A DNA stretch of 64,000 nt from Patellaria atrata CBS 101060 (taxonomy: Eukaryota > Ascomycota > Dothideomycetes > Patellariales > Patellariaceae): contig MU006106.1 of the NCBI GenBank assembly GCA_010093705.1, positions 275,086 to 339,085 of the forward strand, in the 5' to 3' direction. A program made the position numbers and the translations under genes. The notes beneath the pieces were generated by a model. That model was not told the origin of the DNA. It searched no databases and saw nothing but the letters and a program-made list of their open reading frames with translations. Below are positions 22,133-32,654 of this stretch, piece after piece; within the stretch, counting starts at the first letter, position 1, and every line of letters starts with the position of its first letter.

Positions 22133-24605
22133 CTAATCCTCCCCACTCTCCTCATCCTCCGACTCAACAGTCGGCTGCGGCACCGCTTTCCCCTTCCCTT
22201 TATCAACCTTCGTTGCCGCATCATCTCCCGCATCCGCTTCTATGTCTGCATCACCACCCGCACCCGCACTTGACGGCTCGGTCCTGGTCTCCGCATTGTC
22301 GAAACCCCAAGTTGGCGCCACATTTGGCAAGACTATAGGAGCAGCCGAGTTATCCAGCTGTAGTACGCGGCCACGAGATACCGGCTCCTGAGTTTGCTCT
22401 TGAGTTTGAAGTTCTGTGGCAGGTTGATCGCGGACAGGACTCGAAGGACTAAGGATGGGTGATACAGTCGGAGTCGGGACCGAGCTTGCGGCAGAGAGTG
22501 GTCGGGGAGGGAGGGACTGTGGGGCGGGTTGTTCGCGGACGGGAGTTGAGAAGTTGAGGTTGGCGCCAGTTACCAGCCCAGTGTTCAGAGGATCACCACC
22601 GGCAAGCTGCCCGGGACCCACCTGATGCAGTGGGGTCAGCGTCCAACCAGTCGGTAGCACCAAGCCGTCTGGAAACGGTGCAATGGGAAGTTGTTCCAGT
22701 CCCGCTTGTCCCATCTGCACGCCCGCAGGTAGTTGGGCGGATACATCTGCCGGCTGCTGTAATCTCTGGAATTCCTCCTGCAACGCCCTCAACACCACCA
22801 ACTGCTCCCTCCTCACGTTCAAATTGAAAATCTCGGCGTCAATATGTCGTTCGAGTTCCTCGATTCTTGCGCCGACACTCGCGCTATCCCCGAGTCCGAA
22901 GCCGGTCCCACTCCCAGCCGACTGATCGTCAGGGACAAGGGCATCTCTGTGAGTCCAATGTCGACGCGACCTTCCCCTCTCGCCACGAAACTGCCTCATC
23001 ACATCTTCGACCTGACGTTCGGGACCAGCACCCCACATTATTCTGAAAGGACCGAAGTTGCGGATGCGGAGACCGGGTTGATTCCCACCGTTGCGCCGGT
23101 TATTGTTGTTGCCGGCATTGGGTCCTCGATTATGATCGTGACCGGGTTGGGCTCCTCCCGGAATTGGAGCACCGTTCGGCGCGTTCGGTTGGTTGGGGGT
23201 GGTGTTCCGGGTCGGTTGGGGTGCCAAGACCGAAGTACGGCATGTCGGACATGCTTGTTGACGCTCAAGCCAGCTACGTAGACAATTGAAGTGCAGAACA
23301 TGGCCGCAGGGAAGTTTTTTGGGACGTTTCCGCTCGTCGATAGGTTGCCCGTTATTTTGCTGTTGGGGATCCCATGGTCTCATTTCCTCTCGACAAATGA
23401 TGCAAGTGTTCTCCCCTCCGAGTTCCTCTGCGGTAGCGTCGGGATAGCGACTATTCATGTCTCTTGTAGCGTTCCGGTATTTGAAGAAGTCGTTAACCCG
23501 TTTGACGAATGATCGAAGGGTCATAAAGAGCTTATGTATGACATGGAATGGGAATCCAAAGAAAGCCATGATAACGAGGAAGAATCCTATGTAAAGCACG
23601 AGTTTGAGGAAATCTGTAAAGTATTTAGTAAACATGGAATTTTTTTTAAGAATGAATGATGAGAACTAACCACTCGCTATGTCGAGATAAAACACCCATT
23701 TGCCCTTTTCTTCCCATCCGGGAACATCAATATCATTTTCATCAACGTCGTCCTCGTTCTGAATATCCGCAAATGCAGTATCAGCATCAACCTCCCCTGA
23801 ATCCACACGTCTTTGAGCTTCCCGTCTTGCTTTCCTAATCTCCGTCTTGAGCGATTGAAGTTTTGCTTTTGTTTGAGCCTTATTAACAAAAATCTCCCTC
23901 ACAGAGATGGCATAACGCAGTGATGTGGCCATGGAAGCGAGAGAAAGCAAAGCAAATTCGAAGGCGAACATAATGATCATTCCAGGTCGGGCCTGTTCCA
24001 GAACGGTCTCTATGCAATATCGCAGCACGACGGTATCGAACACGAGAGACATGAAGAGCGATAGCATTAATCGAGTGTGAAAAACTCGTGGGTTGGCGGG
24101 TGGTTGTTGCTCCAAGAGTTCCACACGGCCTCGGGCGATCCACTCCCATACTCTTCCTGCCACTAGACAAATGAACATTGTCATGAACCATCCGCCAATT
24201 TCATGGCTGAATACAGTCATAGCTAGAAGAGTTTCTGTCACGGCAGCCCATGCTTTCTCGTATAGTTGTTCAACTTCAACCGGTCGAAGGCGGCCGTATA
24301 GGAGTCGTTGTAGGCCGATGAAGAATGCGATGGCGCATAGGAGTGCGAAATTACTTAGCACCTATACATATATAAGCTTGTAATAACGAAGGACGCCAAG
24401 GTCTAGCCATACTAGTACACAGGCATTGCTTTGTGAAAGGTATACTGTCGCTGAATAGAAATTGGGACGCTGGTAGAAGGCATTAAGGACGACGGCTGCT
24501 GCCGAGGAGGTGGACGCCTGTATAGAGAGTTAGTTTGAGGATGAGATATCTGACATGTATCGAGGTAGTATTTACCGTAATATACCATACTGGCATGGTG
24601 GGCAT
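22133..24605 (-). CDS. HRD1: HRD1 (synoviolin-like ERAD E3 ubiquitin ligase)
   Basis: RING-H2 ubiquitin ligase of the endoplasmic reticulum that ubiquitinates misfolded proteins for retrotranslocation. Four exons on the minus strand: 24605-24576, 24517-24413, 24361-23671 and 23613-22133; the introns are 58, 51 and 57 bases with standard borders, giving 768 aa. Joined, the N-terminus reads MPTMPVWYIT-ASTSSAAAV...NAFYQRPNFYSATVYLSQSN, the typical Hrd1 first helices. Several membrane segments follow to about residue 300. The RING has CIICREEM and LPCGHVLHFNCLRSWL, then CPTC (about residues 340-395). The C-terminal half is low complexity, proline/glutamine-rich and ends acidic, as in fungal homologues. 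The start was chosen because the 30-base exon 1 and splice sites rebuild the conserved N-terminus. The assembly gap lies 41 bases after the stop. Confidence 0.95.
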
Positions 24606-25338
24606 CCTGGTGGTCCAATAAAGGACAAAAAGTTCGGAGAGATGCGGCTATGGGAAAAGCAAACGCCAGAGAGAATTATGAAAGATAGAAGCAAAGGGTG
24701 CTCATTCTTGCAAGTGTAGCAAGCTAAGCTGTAGTAGGTCTGAAGTTGAAGTTGAAAATGTCAAGAACAAGTTCGAGTGGAGTGGCGTTGTGTCAAAGCA
24801 AGCTGTAAAGCCGTTGTAGACACGTTTGTCGCGTGAAGCTCCTGCATCATCGTCGAGACCTGCCAAGCCGCCTCCCTCTCCCACTTGATATCCCTGTACT
24901 TCTCTACAGCTGCTTCTCTGCTTGACATCTCTAGCTGCTTCAGTAGTTGCATATCATTGAAATTCTATCCCTAAATATACCATTTCAGAAACCAATTTTG
25001 TGTTTACCGTAACTCTATGGCCTGGCAATTTTGCGAACGTATGCTCGCTAGAACTGTAATGATGAAATCTGGGGATCACAACTTCACAAGAATACTTTCC
25101 GGGCATTACCGGAAGACCTAAAAGACACTGGGAAGAACTGGAAAATTTATGGTAGTAAAGATTATTATTATCTACTATGTATTACTATACTTCGTTGACC
25201 ATTACTCTCGTCGATTACTCCTCCATCTTCATAACCATTAACTCCTTCATCATTTCCGCTAAATACAGAGCATCGTCAGTGGCTGGCACTAAGCCCAGCA
25301 TTCTCCGAGTTCAATCAACAAGGCATTGAAAAGTTGTT
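24606..25338. other. Intergenic, HRD1 promoter side
   Basis: 733 bases between HRD1 and the secreted-protein gene, both on the minus strand. It contains a minus-strand small ORF (24952-24761, 63 codons) that is helical in character (EAAVEKYRDIKWEREAAW); it may be an upstream ORF in the HRD1 leader or a chance frame. Nothing else seen. Confidence 0.45.
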
Positions 25339-25941
25339 CTAGTAGCCACCGGCGGTCTCAGTGAAGACTCTGGTAACATTCACTGCCTGGCAGGTCGGGT
25401 TTTGTGGTGGGGCGTTACCCAATTGCCATGATAGGGCCAGATAGCGGTAGGCGGAGTAATAAGTCTGGCAAGCAAACCAGCGATAAAGGGGGAAACTCTC
25501 GCCAGCCTCGATAGGATCAACGCTATCGTCAATGTAGGCAGGGACGTATAGCTTCTCGTCCTCATCGAAGGCAATTAGGAGCTCGCCGTACCCGGGTTGG
25601 AGTTGAGGTAGTGCGAGGTTGGATGAGGGATTGTAGGAGAAAACCATGGGCTCGTTGACGACGAAGTTGCCACCGTGGAGATCCCAAGTGAGATATCCGC
25701 TGTCCGAAGTGAAGTCGGGAGTGTCGGAGTAGTTGTAGAAATATGGATAAGCGGAAGGCGTATCGTAGACACAAAGGTTCTCAATTGCGGCTCCGGAATG
25801 GCATGGAGTCAGGTATTTTCCATCGAGAGTTTCGTTAACAGACTTGAGCACGAGATTGAATGGTGCTGATTGGTTGTAGTATTGTGCAGCTACGTGAGTA
25901 GCAGCGCCGAGAAGTAAACTTGCAGTTGCGAAAGATCTCAT
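25339..25941 (-). CDS. Small secreted protein (DUF7907-like)
   Basis: Single-exon gene of 200 aa. The N-terminus MRSFATASLLLGAATHVAAQ is a classical signal peptide with cleavage likely after AAQ. The mature part starts YYNQSAPFNLVLKS and has CHSGAAIENLC, several N-x-S/T sites, and aromatic-rich segments with GYLTWDLHGGNFVV and FACQTYYSAYRYLALSW. The opening (QSAPFxLVL, CHxGAAIExLC) matches a common ascomycete family of secreted proteins of unknown function that I recall as DUF7907. Four cysteines outside the signal peptide could form two disulfides. It could be a wall or apoplast protein; no enzyme motif is visible. Confidence 0.8.
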   Translation of the reverse strand: MRSFATASLLLGAATHVAAQYYNQSAPFNLVLKSVNETLDGKYLTPCHSGAAIENLCVYDTPSAYPYFYNYSDTPDFTSDSGYLTWDLHGGNFVVNEPMVFSYNPSSNLALPQLQPGYGELLIAFDEDEKLYVPAYIDDSVDPIEAGESFPLYRWFACQTYYSAYRYLALSWQLGNAPPQNPTCQAVNVTRVFTETAGGY

Positions 25942-27766
25942 TTTGATTTAAAAATGTGATTGAACGATTGTCAAGAATGATTTGGAGCGACAGACTGAGA
26001 AGAATGAAAATCTAGGTACTCCGCAACTTTCCGATCTGTGACTGTGTTGATGCTTGGTGGATGTGTGAAGAGATGAAAAGGGCAGCAGCGAACCTACATT
26101 TATATATGTTTACAACTAACCATATTGTATAAAGAGGCGAGGCTGGAAATGGAAGGATACGATGTGAGCATGTATTGCAAATGGCTGACGGTGGTGACGA
26201 TGCTACCTCATAGGAGGGCAGCTGAGCTGTGCCCCGCACTGCGTAGGATAGGAAGAGTCGAGATCGTCACAATACGAGCATGACGATCAGGTGGTTGGCA
26301 TAAATGAGTATAAGCTTGCGGGCAAAACGCTTTGACTTCCACCGACTTCCTAGAACTCACAGGAAAATCGGCCGTTTGAACGACGTCAATACGTAAAGAT
26401 CAGAGTGATACTAGCATGTTTGAAGGCTGGGGCGGTCAAAGTGTAAGCGACTATGTGTATCCTAATCTGGAGATTCGATAGCTAGATTTTGTTCGGGAGC
26501 ATATCCACCCATGGTAAGGACTTGTCGGCCTTTCGTATTCCTGGGAATAATGTGAGTTCGTCCGGGTTGGTGATGGCAGCGTAGTGCAGACATCTGGAGT
26601 GAAGTGAATTGTTCCAGCCACCGTACCACGATATGGGCAATTGTTGCTGACCGATGAGATATGAGTTTCAGAAGAAAAATGCAAAGCGGAAACGCGGCTC
26701 TACTGAGTTGGTATTTTCAGCCTCCTGTGTTCCGTAAGGTAACGATCAACAGTTAGATGTACGGTATCCGTCTGGGTGGAGATGTCTCGTAATATTTTAT
26801 TCCCCTTTTCAGTATGGATGTGCAAAGACTCAACGAAGCAAAATGTCCGTTAAAGTTATTGATTTATGTGAAGGTTGTAGCGGACGGATACTGTACAGAC
26901 TGCAAAACAGCAAAAAGCACGGAGGCGTCGGTTACCGGCCAAGCCGCTCGCTTTTCTCCGACATGCTTAGCCGAGCTTGAGTAGCGCCACGGAAATAGCA
27001 TCACCAGCATTTTTTTCAAACTTTCACACCACCCAAAAGTTATCTCTTGCTCTTTCAGGATCCCTTATACGACCATATCGATTCCTTCTCTCATTCTCTA
27101 TAGTATCCCAATCCTGAGTGCATCCTGCTAGAACTATATCATCGCCATCAGTTGAACTAAGATATTCTGGATTTCCCCAACTTTCTTGATGAAATATACC
27201 TTGCTTCTCGGCCGAGGGAAACCTTCCGAGCTGAATTCGGCTTAAGTACGCATGGTGTGATATGGTACTTTAGTATATTATCCAACTCAGCAACAATTAT
27301 CTTAGTCCCGATGCGACCGAAACACGGTGAGCGCAAGTTGACGATGTATCGGAGGTCCTGTATTTCACGCTTATTATGAGGAATACGATGATAATGTATT
27401 CTAAGTCCATGAAGCACGAGAAGCATCGTATCGGCGGCATGTACCCTGTTCCACTTTGTTGATTTTTAACCCTTTTACGTATGGGTGGGTCCTTACACCG
27501 CTGCAATCGAATTGACTTCACATTGAAACGAGACTCTCATAATGCGCTTCAAATCAATTGATCTAATGCTTCTAGGTGAATCTTCGTTACTTCAGTTATG
27601 CTGTCGGGTATTAGGATTATGGTGGATTATCAACACGTGCTTCATTTTGTTCGTTCACTTCTTCCTGATTGCCTCACCAGGATCAGGAATGGAATCGCTG
27701 TTCCGCGAATTCTAGGGTATCCAACCTGCTAATGTCGAGCATAGGGCATATATCGGTGTATAGGAT
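25942..27766. other. Intergenic, no gene recognised
   Basis: 1.8 kb that includes the promoter of the secreted-protein gene. Short minus-strand frames (26451-26684, 27157-27426, 27297-27521) overlap in different frames, have no motifs, and look like chance. No repeats or RNA genes noticed. Confidence 0.5.
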
Positions 27767-28806
27767 TCAAGCTGTGTAGGTCATTTCCATCTTAATATCG
27801 TTTACGGTGTTTGCCCATCCAGGGAACTATCAAATCAGTATAATTCCTAAGTAAGAATGCACCCGTAGAGGAACCTACCTGTGCACACACCCAGATACCA
27901 ATTCTGTCTCCTGACCTAAGCGATTTAATAAAATCCTTTCCATCTCCGGTGCCGTCCCCAGTCTCATGAACTTCGTTCTCTTCGTACCCTGAGCGTTCAA
28001 AATCCTTTGTACCATCCTCGTACCATGTAACCGTGTGGTCTATAAAGTTTTCATTGGCACAGAGATTCCTCTGCAGATGCCAGACAGGTGTGTCCCCATT
28101 CTTGACTATTTCCCAGCCCTGATCATGTAAGGGATGAACAAAGTCGTTGACATCTGGTATTCTGTTGGCGGTGATGGTTTGTGGTGGGGGTTCCTTGATA
28201 GGTCGAAATATGGAGACTTCAAACCAGGTGAAAGAGGAATCATACTTGTCTTACCGAGCGTCAGCTATAGGAATCATCAACGGATTAAGCGATATACTTA
28301 CTCTTTCTAGAAGGCTCGTTGTCACACCAGCCTTGGTCATGACTGTTCGTGTAGAACTTTATCTTTCTGACCCTCAATTTCTCCCCTGGTTGAGGTTCGG
28401 GTATGGGATTAGAGACCAGGTAGAGATGTCTGAGTGAGTTTCCAACCCCCGAACTAGCACTAGCTATAACACCCTTATCATTTTGACAAGACAACTTCGG
28501 GAAGTATTCAGCTGTGGTGATGATTATGTCCGCAAGTTCAAGAGGTAGTTTACAGCGAAGGTGGAGTAAGAGTCGGACGGCGTGTTGATCTTTAGGTGTG
28601 GGTATGTAAGGTTCACCAGGTTTGGATGCAGAGGTGCCCATCTTCTCAGAAGGGTGGTCAACACGGTGTTCTTCCTCGTAACGTTGCTGATTTAAGCGTT
28701 GTTGCTCCTGTATTTGGCGGCGCTGGTGAGGGTTTACTACACGTTCCACATCAGACACGCTATACTGGATAGGGAAGGGCATACAAATACGCGGGTGGTT
28801 CAGCAT
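27767..28806 (-). CDS. Uncharacterised fungal protein with a duplicated HDQGW motif
   Basis: Three minus-strand exons: 28806-28302, 28249-27879 and 27826-27767, about 311 aa from ATG 28806. Introns of 52 bases each have donors GTAAGT and GTAGGT; the first has a CTGAC branch point and its acceptor GGTAAG keeps the frame, giving PSRKNKYDSSFTWFEV. The middle has an LPLELADIIITTAEYFP helix, like the F-box-like start of a known fungal family, then VRKIKFYTNSHDQGW followed by TWFEV. HDQGW occurs again about 55-60 residues later (HPLHDQGWEIVKNG), and the end is DRIGIWVCAQFPGWANTV. I remember this layout from many unnamed ascomycete proteins, some next to ankyrin or HET genes, but no function is known. 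An inner ATG at 28641 starts MGTSASKP, which fits an N-myristoylation signal and may be the real start (256 aa). Confidence 0.75.
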
Positions 28807-29492
28807 TTTGGTCACTTTCTGGGGGATAGATGGGATTAGAAAATTGGTTGTTTGGTTGAATGGAATATAGAAGAACGAGGTTTCTTTGTTGTTTGATGCA
28901 ATCAGCAGTTAAGGTATCTTACCTTTATTCTTTGGGCCCAACGGTCGCGAGAGAGTGTCATGAGCGATGACGTCCCACCGGCTGTTACTCGGTACGTATC
29001 ATCCTTCCTCTAGTGGACTACGTCAAAGTTCGCGAACTCCTCAGTCCTCACCATCGAACATTCCAGACTGAATGCCGAGCCTTTCGAACCCCCATTCGAG
29101 TTATTCCTTCCATCAGACGCTCATCTAGTTGCGCTACTCCCTTGAATTCCCACGATTCCCCAGACTATCGGATCGTGGGGTACAGATGGGTTCCGTCATT
29201 TCAGTTCCAGATCAGCGAGGCAACTGTGCTTGTGACTTCCTACCAGAGGCTGAGCATCGTGAGCATTTACTTTTGGTGCTTCGGGATTGTGAGGATACAA
29301 AGAATTGGATGAGAAACTGCGGAGCGATCGCCATGAGTGTTGAGCAGATTGTTTTGTACATGTTGTACCTCGAAGGTCAATATTATTATCTACCAAAATC
29401 CGTATCCATTTTCAATACAAATCATACTTTACAAAACGATTAGTCGCGCCGAATATGCATTTTGTTCCTTGTTCAAACTATTTTCTTAAGGC
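28807..29492. other. Intergenic, no gene supported
   Basis: About 690 bases between two minus-strand genes. Overlapping plus-strand frames (29013-29312, 29129-29443) lack motifs and a consistent exon structure. Nothing else seen. Confidence 0.45.
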
Positions 29493-30886
29493 TCAAAAAG
29501 ATTTACAATTCTCAAAATCGTCAATACCGCATTTTACAACGGGAACTTTACTCCTACGCGACCTCTTGTTTTCCCGGCATGCTACAGAACGATCAATATG
29601 ATGTAGCTTGAGGGGACAACCAGTACTTACCATAATATCGATCATTTTGGGTAGATCCTCCAACACATAGGTCGTTAAATGTGGCTTGACACCATGCTTT
29701 GCAGAAAATTCAATTGCAGGTCTCATGTTCGCAGGCGTACCGTTGTTGGATCCCATAAGTCTAAATCGTCCCATAGCAATATCCATGCCGTTGAACGTCA
29801 ATGGTTGTCTCGGAATGCCCACGGCCATCAATATGCCGAGAGCTGGTCTAATGATCTGTGGAGCATCGTCATACGCCTTCTTTGAGGCTGTGAAGTTTAC
29901 AGCAGCATCAACACCCCCATTGGTGATTTCCAGAATCTTTTTCACATATTCCTTGTCTGTCATGGAGTTAAAGACATAATCGGCACCCTGCACCTTCGCC
30001 TCTTCTAGTTGGTCGTCTACAACATCGAGTCCAATGACTTTCAGGCCCATCGCCCTAGCAAGATAAGTATTTGTCTCTTTCGTTCCCATAAATATTTAAT
30101 TTTGGACACTCACTTGGCATATTGAACACCCTGCTGGGGTGATTAGCATAGTAGCACGTAATCCTTACAGTGTGAAACAAACCATATGTCCAAGTCCACC
30201 ACAGCCGATGATGGCCATCCACTGTCCTGGCTTCAACTTACAGTCATCCACACCGTGGTATGCGGTAACTCCAGCGCAGAATAGAGGCGCAGCTTCCGTG
30301 ACGTCCAACTCTTCAGGCAAGACCATAGAACACCGGGAGTCGACGACAACGTATTCCTGAAAGTATCCATCCACACCGAAACCTGCCATTTGTTGCTTCC
30401 CTGTGACGCACCTAGATGTATTCAATTGCATTCAGGAATAGCGGCAGCATGGACTTAGCTTACCATAGATTGTGGCTAAAAAGGGAGCTGAATTAGCTTG
30501 GACCATCTCAGGGTACAGACCCGCTGTTCACGGGATGCAGTAACTTACGTCTTGACACACGGTTCACACTCGAGACAACAATCGCTTGCAGGCAAAAAGC
30601 CGACTTTATCACCGACTTTGAAATTTTGCACATCACTTCCTAATTCTTTTACAACACCAGTCGCCTCGTGCCCGATTGTTACTGGATTCTTTCCTAAGAT
30701 CAGACCTTGGTCGTTTGGCTCGAACATCATCACGTCCGAATGGCATAACGACGCACATGCAACCTTGACTAACAGTTCGTGCGGTCTTGGTTTGGGGATT
30801 TCGATCTCATTGAGATGCAACTTATTATCCCTTGCATCGTATTGCTGAGCTTTTTGAGTTTTCATTGTACCGTTTACACCGTCCAT
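29493..30886 (-). CDS. Zinc-dependent alcohol dehydrogenase (ADH1-like)
   Basis: NAD(P)-linked medium-chain alcohol dehydrogenase, probably cytosolic. Six minus-strand exons: 30886-30549, 30475-30464, 30411-30183, 30130-30114, 30054-29631 and 29564-29493, 363 aa. Catalytic-zinc residues are in CASLCHSD and GHEATG; structural-zinc cysteines are in DCCLECEPC, with the last one (NLWC) built across the 12-base exon 2. The Rossmann motif is GCGGLGH, followed by GVQYAKAMGLKVIGLD, built across the 17-base exon 4. The substrate-domain part contains AVNFTASKKAY and MAVGIPRQPL. The C-terminal ~20 residues (SKVPVVKCGIDDF...) depart from the usual GRVVV-type ending and depend on the last acceptor, so are less sure. 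An ATG six codons in (30868) is an alternative start. Confidence 0.88.
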
Positions 30887-32654
30887 GATCTAAGCATATG
30901 AACAAATAAAAATAGGGGTATTTTTTCGACCGGTACAGACGAAACCTGGAAAATAAATTCTGACTAGAACTAAGAAATTACAAGTACAGATAGGAAGAGT
31001 CGAGCATTATATATATACTTTTAAACGCCTATTGTTTGGATGTAGGATACCGCCAACAGGAACAGAAGAGGATATCGGGATCCCGGATCTCAACCGATGA
31101 CCTGGAGGGGCAACGCTACATGGGGTTCTCTACTAAAGGACGGGTAACAACAACCGCACACAAAAATGGTGGGGGCAGAGTTCCAGAACACCCCTCTTCA
31201 ATAGAGAACTATCGATGTCATTGAAGTTGACAACTCGGATGAAAAACCTCCTGTTGTTTCCTAGAATACCGTTCTCCAAAGTCTCCCGGGTTATATTCGC
31301 TTCCAACCCGGAATATACTCAAGAATTTTACTGTACTTCAAAGGATACGCTAGTCAATCGTCCGGTGTATTGTAGCAGTATGTCTCTATGCCGTCCGTCT
31401 GGATTGGCCTGTTATGGTTGCCGATGTATAATTGAGCGGATACAACGAACGATCGGGAGACTACAAGAACTAAAGGATCAACGTCGACAAGTCGTATCGA
31501 TATATGTTATTCTTCAATGTTTCTCATCAAGGTCCATTCAACGGTTTTAAATTCGAGGGCTCATTTAGTGATCATCTCCCGTAGGAGATTCGAAGCCGAA
31601 CATCTTGCATTTAGAACGGAGGAATGCTTGATCTATCTTTTAACCAATTCAATCACTGGGCCGTCTCTGCACGCACACCGTGTGTGCTTCGTAACTTCCG
31701 ATGGAGATGTCTTCAGTTCACTGCTCTTTTGACAAACCCAATAGGTTTAGAATGGTTTCCTTCAAAATAGAGGGACCTTAACAACTGGAGTGAGTCTAAT
31801 GATAGAGTTCTTCATATCGGAAGAATAAGTATCGCAGTCGCCCTTTGGGAGGTATTCAATTTCTATTCAAACCATAACCGACGAGATTGATATAGGAAGT
31901 ATCGTTTATCGAATATGACTGGTCTGTGGCTTGGAGGTTGGTGAGATTTTAGGGGAACTCCGACAGTGGTGCATCCCTTTTATAACCTTTTGTGACACTG
32001 TACCATGATGGTATTATTTCCTTCTTATGACTTCTATGACAAGGGTACGAGGAGATATAACCCAAAAATCAAAAAGCTTGAATTGACGCTATGCCAAGCC
32101 AAGATGTCATCAAGGTCTACGTCAACTACACGCATTTTAAGATATATAGCCTACGTAAAATCAAAATACAATTTCCCTTTACTCTCCATTTCATTATAAA
32201 ATCCTCGATTGAGAAAAAAAAATTACAAAAAATTTGAGGTGTCCAGTTCCGATAGCGAGGCTTGAACAGTGGGATGGACAAAGACGTAACTCAGATATCG
32301 GGCTTTCTACGCGGTGTGGTATTTTTTACACTCTCATTGGTCCAATTTGCTCTGATGCCTCCATTTCTTCGCGGTACGTGTGGATTGACTCTAAGTTCAC
32401 TTCTGATATGATACCTGTTTTAATCACCCCTGAGTTTCTTTATATATTCTCCTAGCGTCTCGCTAGTTGCTTCGTATATCTGATCAAAATTCTTCATAAT
32501 CCTTCTCTGACTGGTCAAACGGCTTACTATCTGCTGAATTCAGATAGCCAGAGCTCTTGAACGAGCATTACTAACCGAAGAATAGATGGTATTTATCATA
32601 GCTAGTGGAGATCTTACTCCATAGAAAAATGTCTCGCAGCTGTCCGATAGCTGG
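30887..32654. other. Intergenic, no gene recognised
   Basis: 1.8 kb of AT-rich sequence upstream of the ADH gene and downstream of the HET gene. Short plus-strand frames (31036-31224, 31215-31550, 32005-32199, 32234-32455) have no recognisable motifs. No clear repeats. Confidence 0.5.

Noticed and set aside
29013-29443. Two overlapping plus-strand frames of about 100 codons
   Set aside because: They overlap in different frames, show no motif, and no splice arrangement joins them convincingly.
32240-32290. B-box-like sequence on the minus strand (GTTCAAGCC)
   Set aside because: No matching A box upstream at tRNA spacing and no terminator; chance match.
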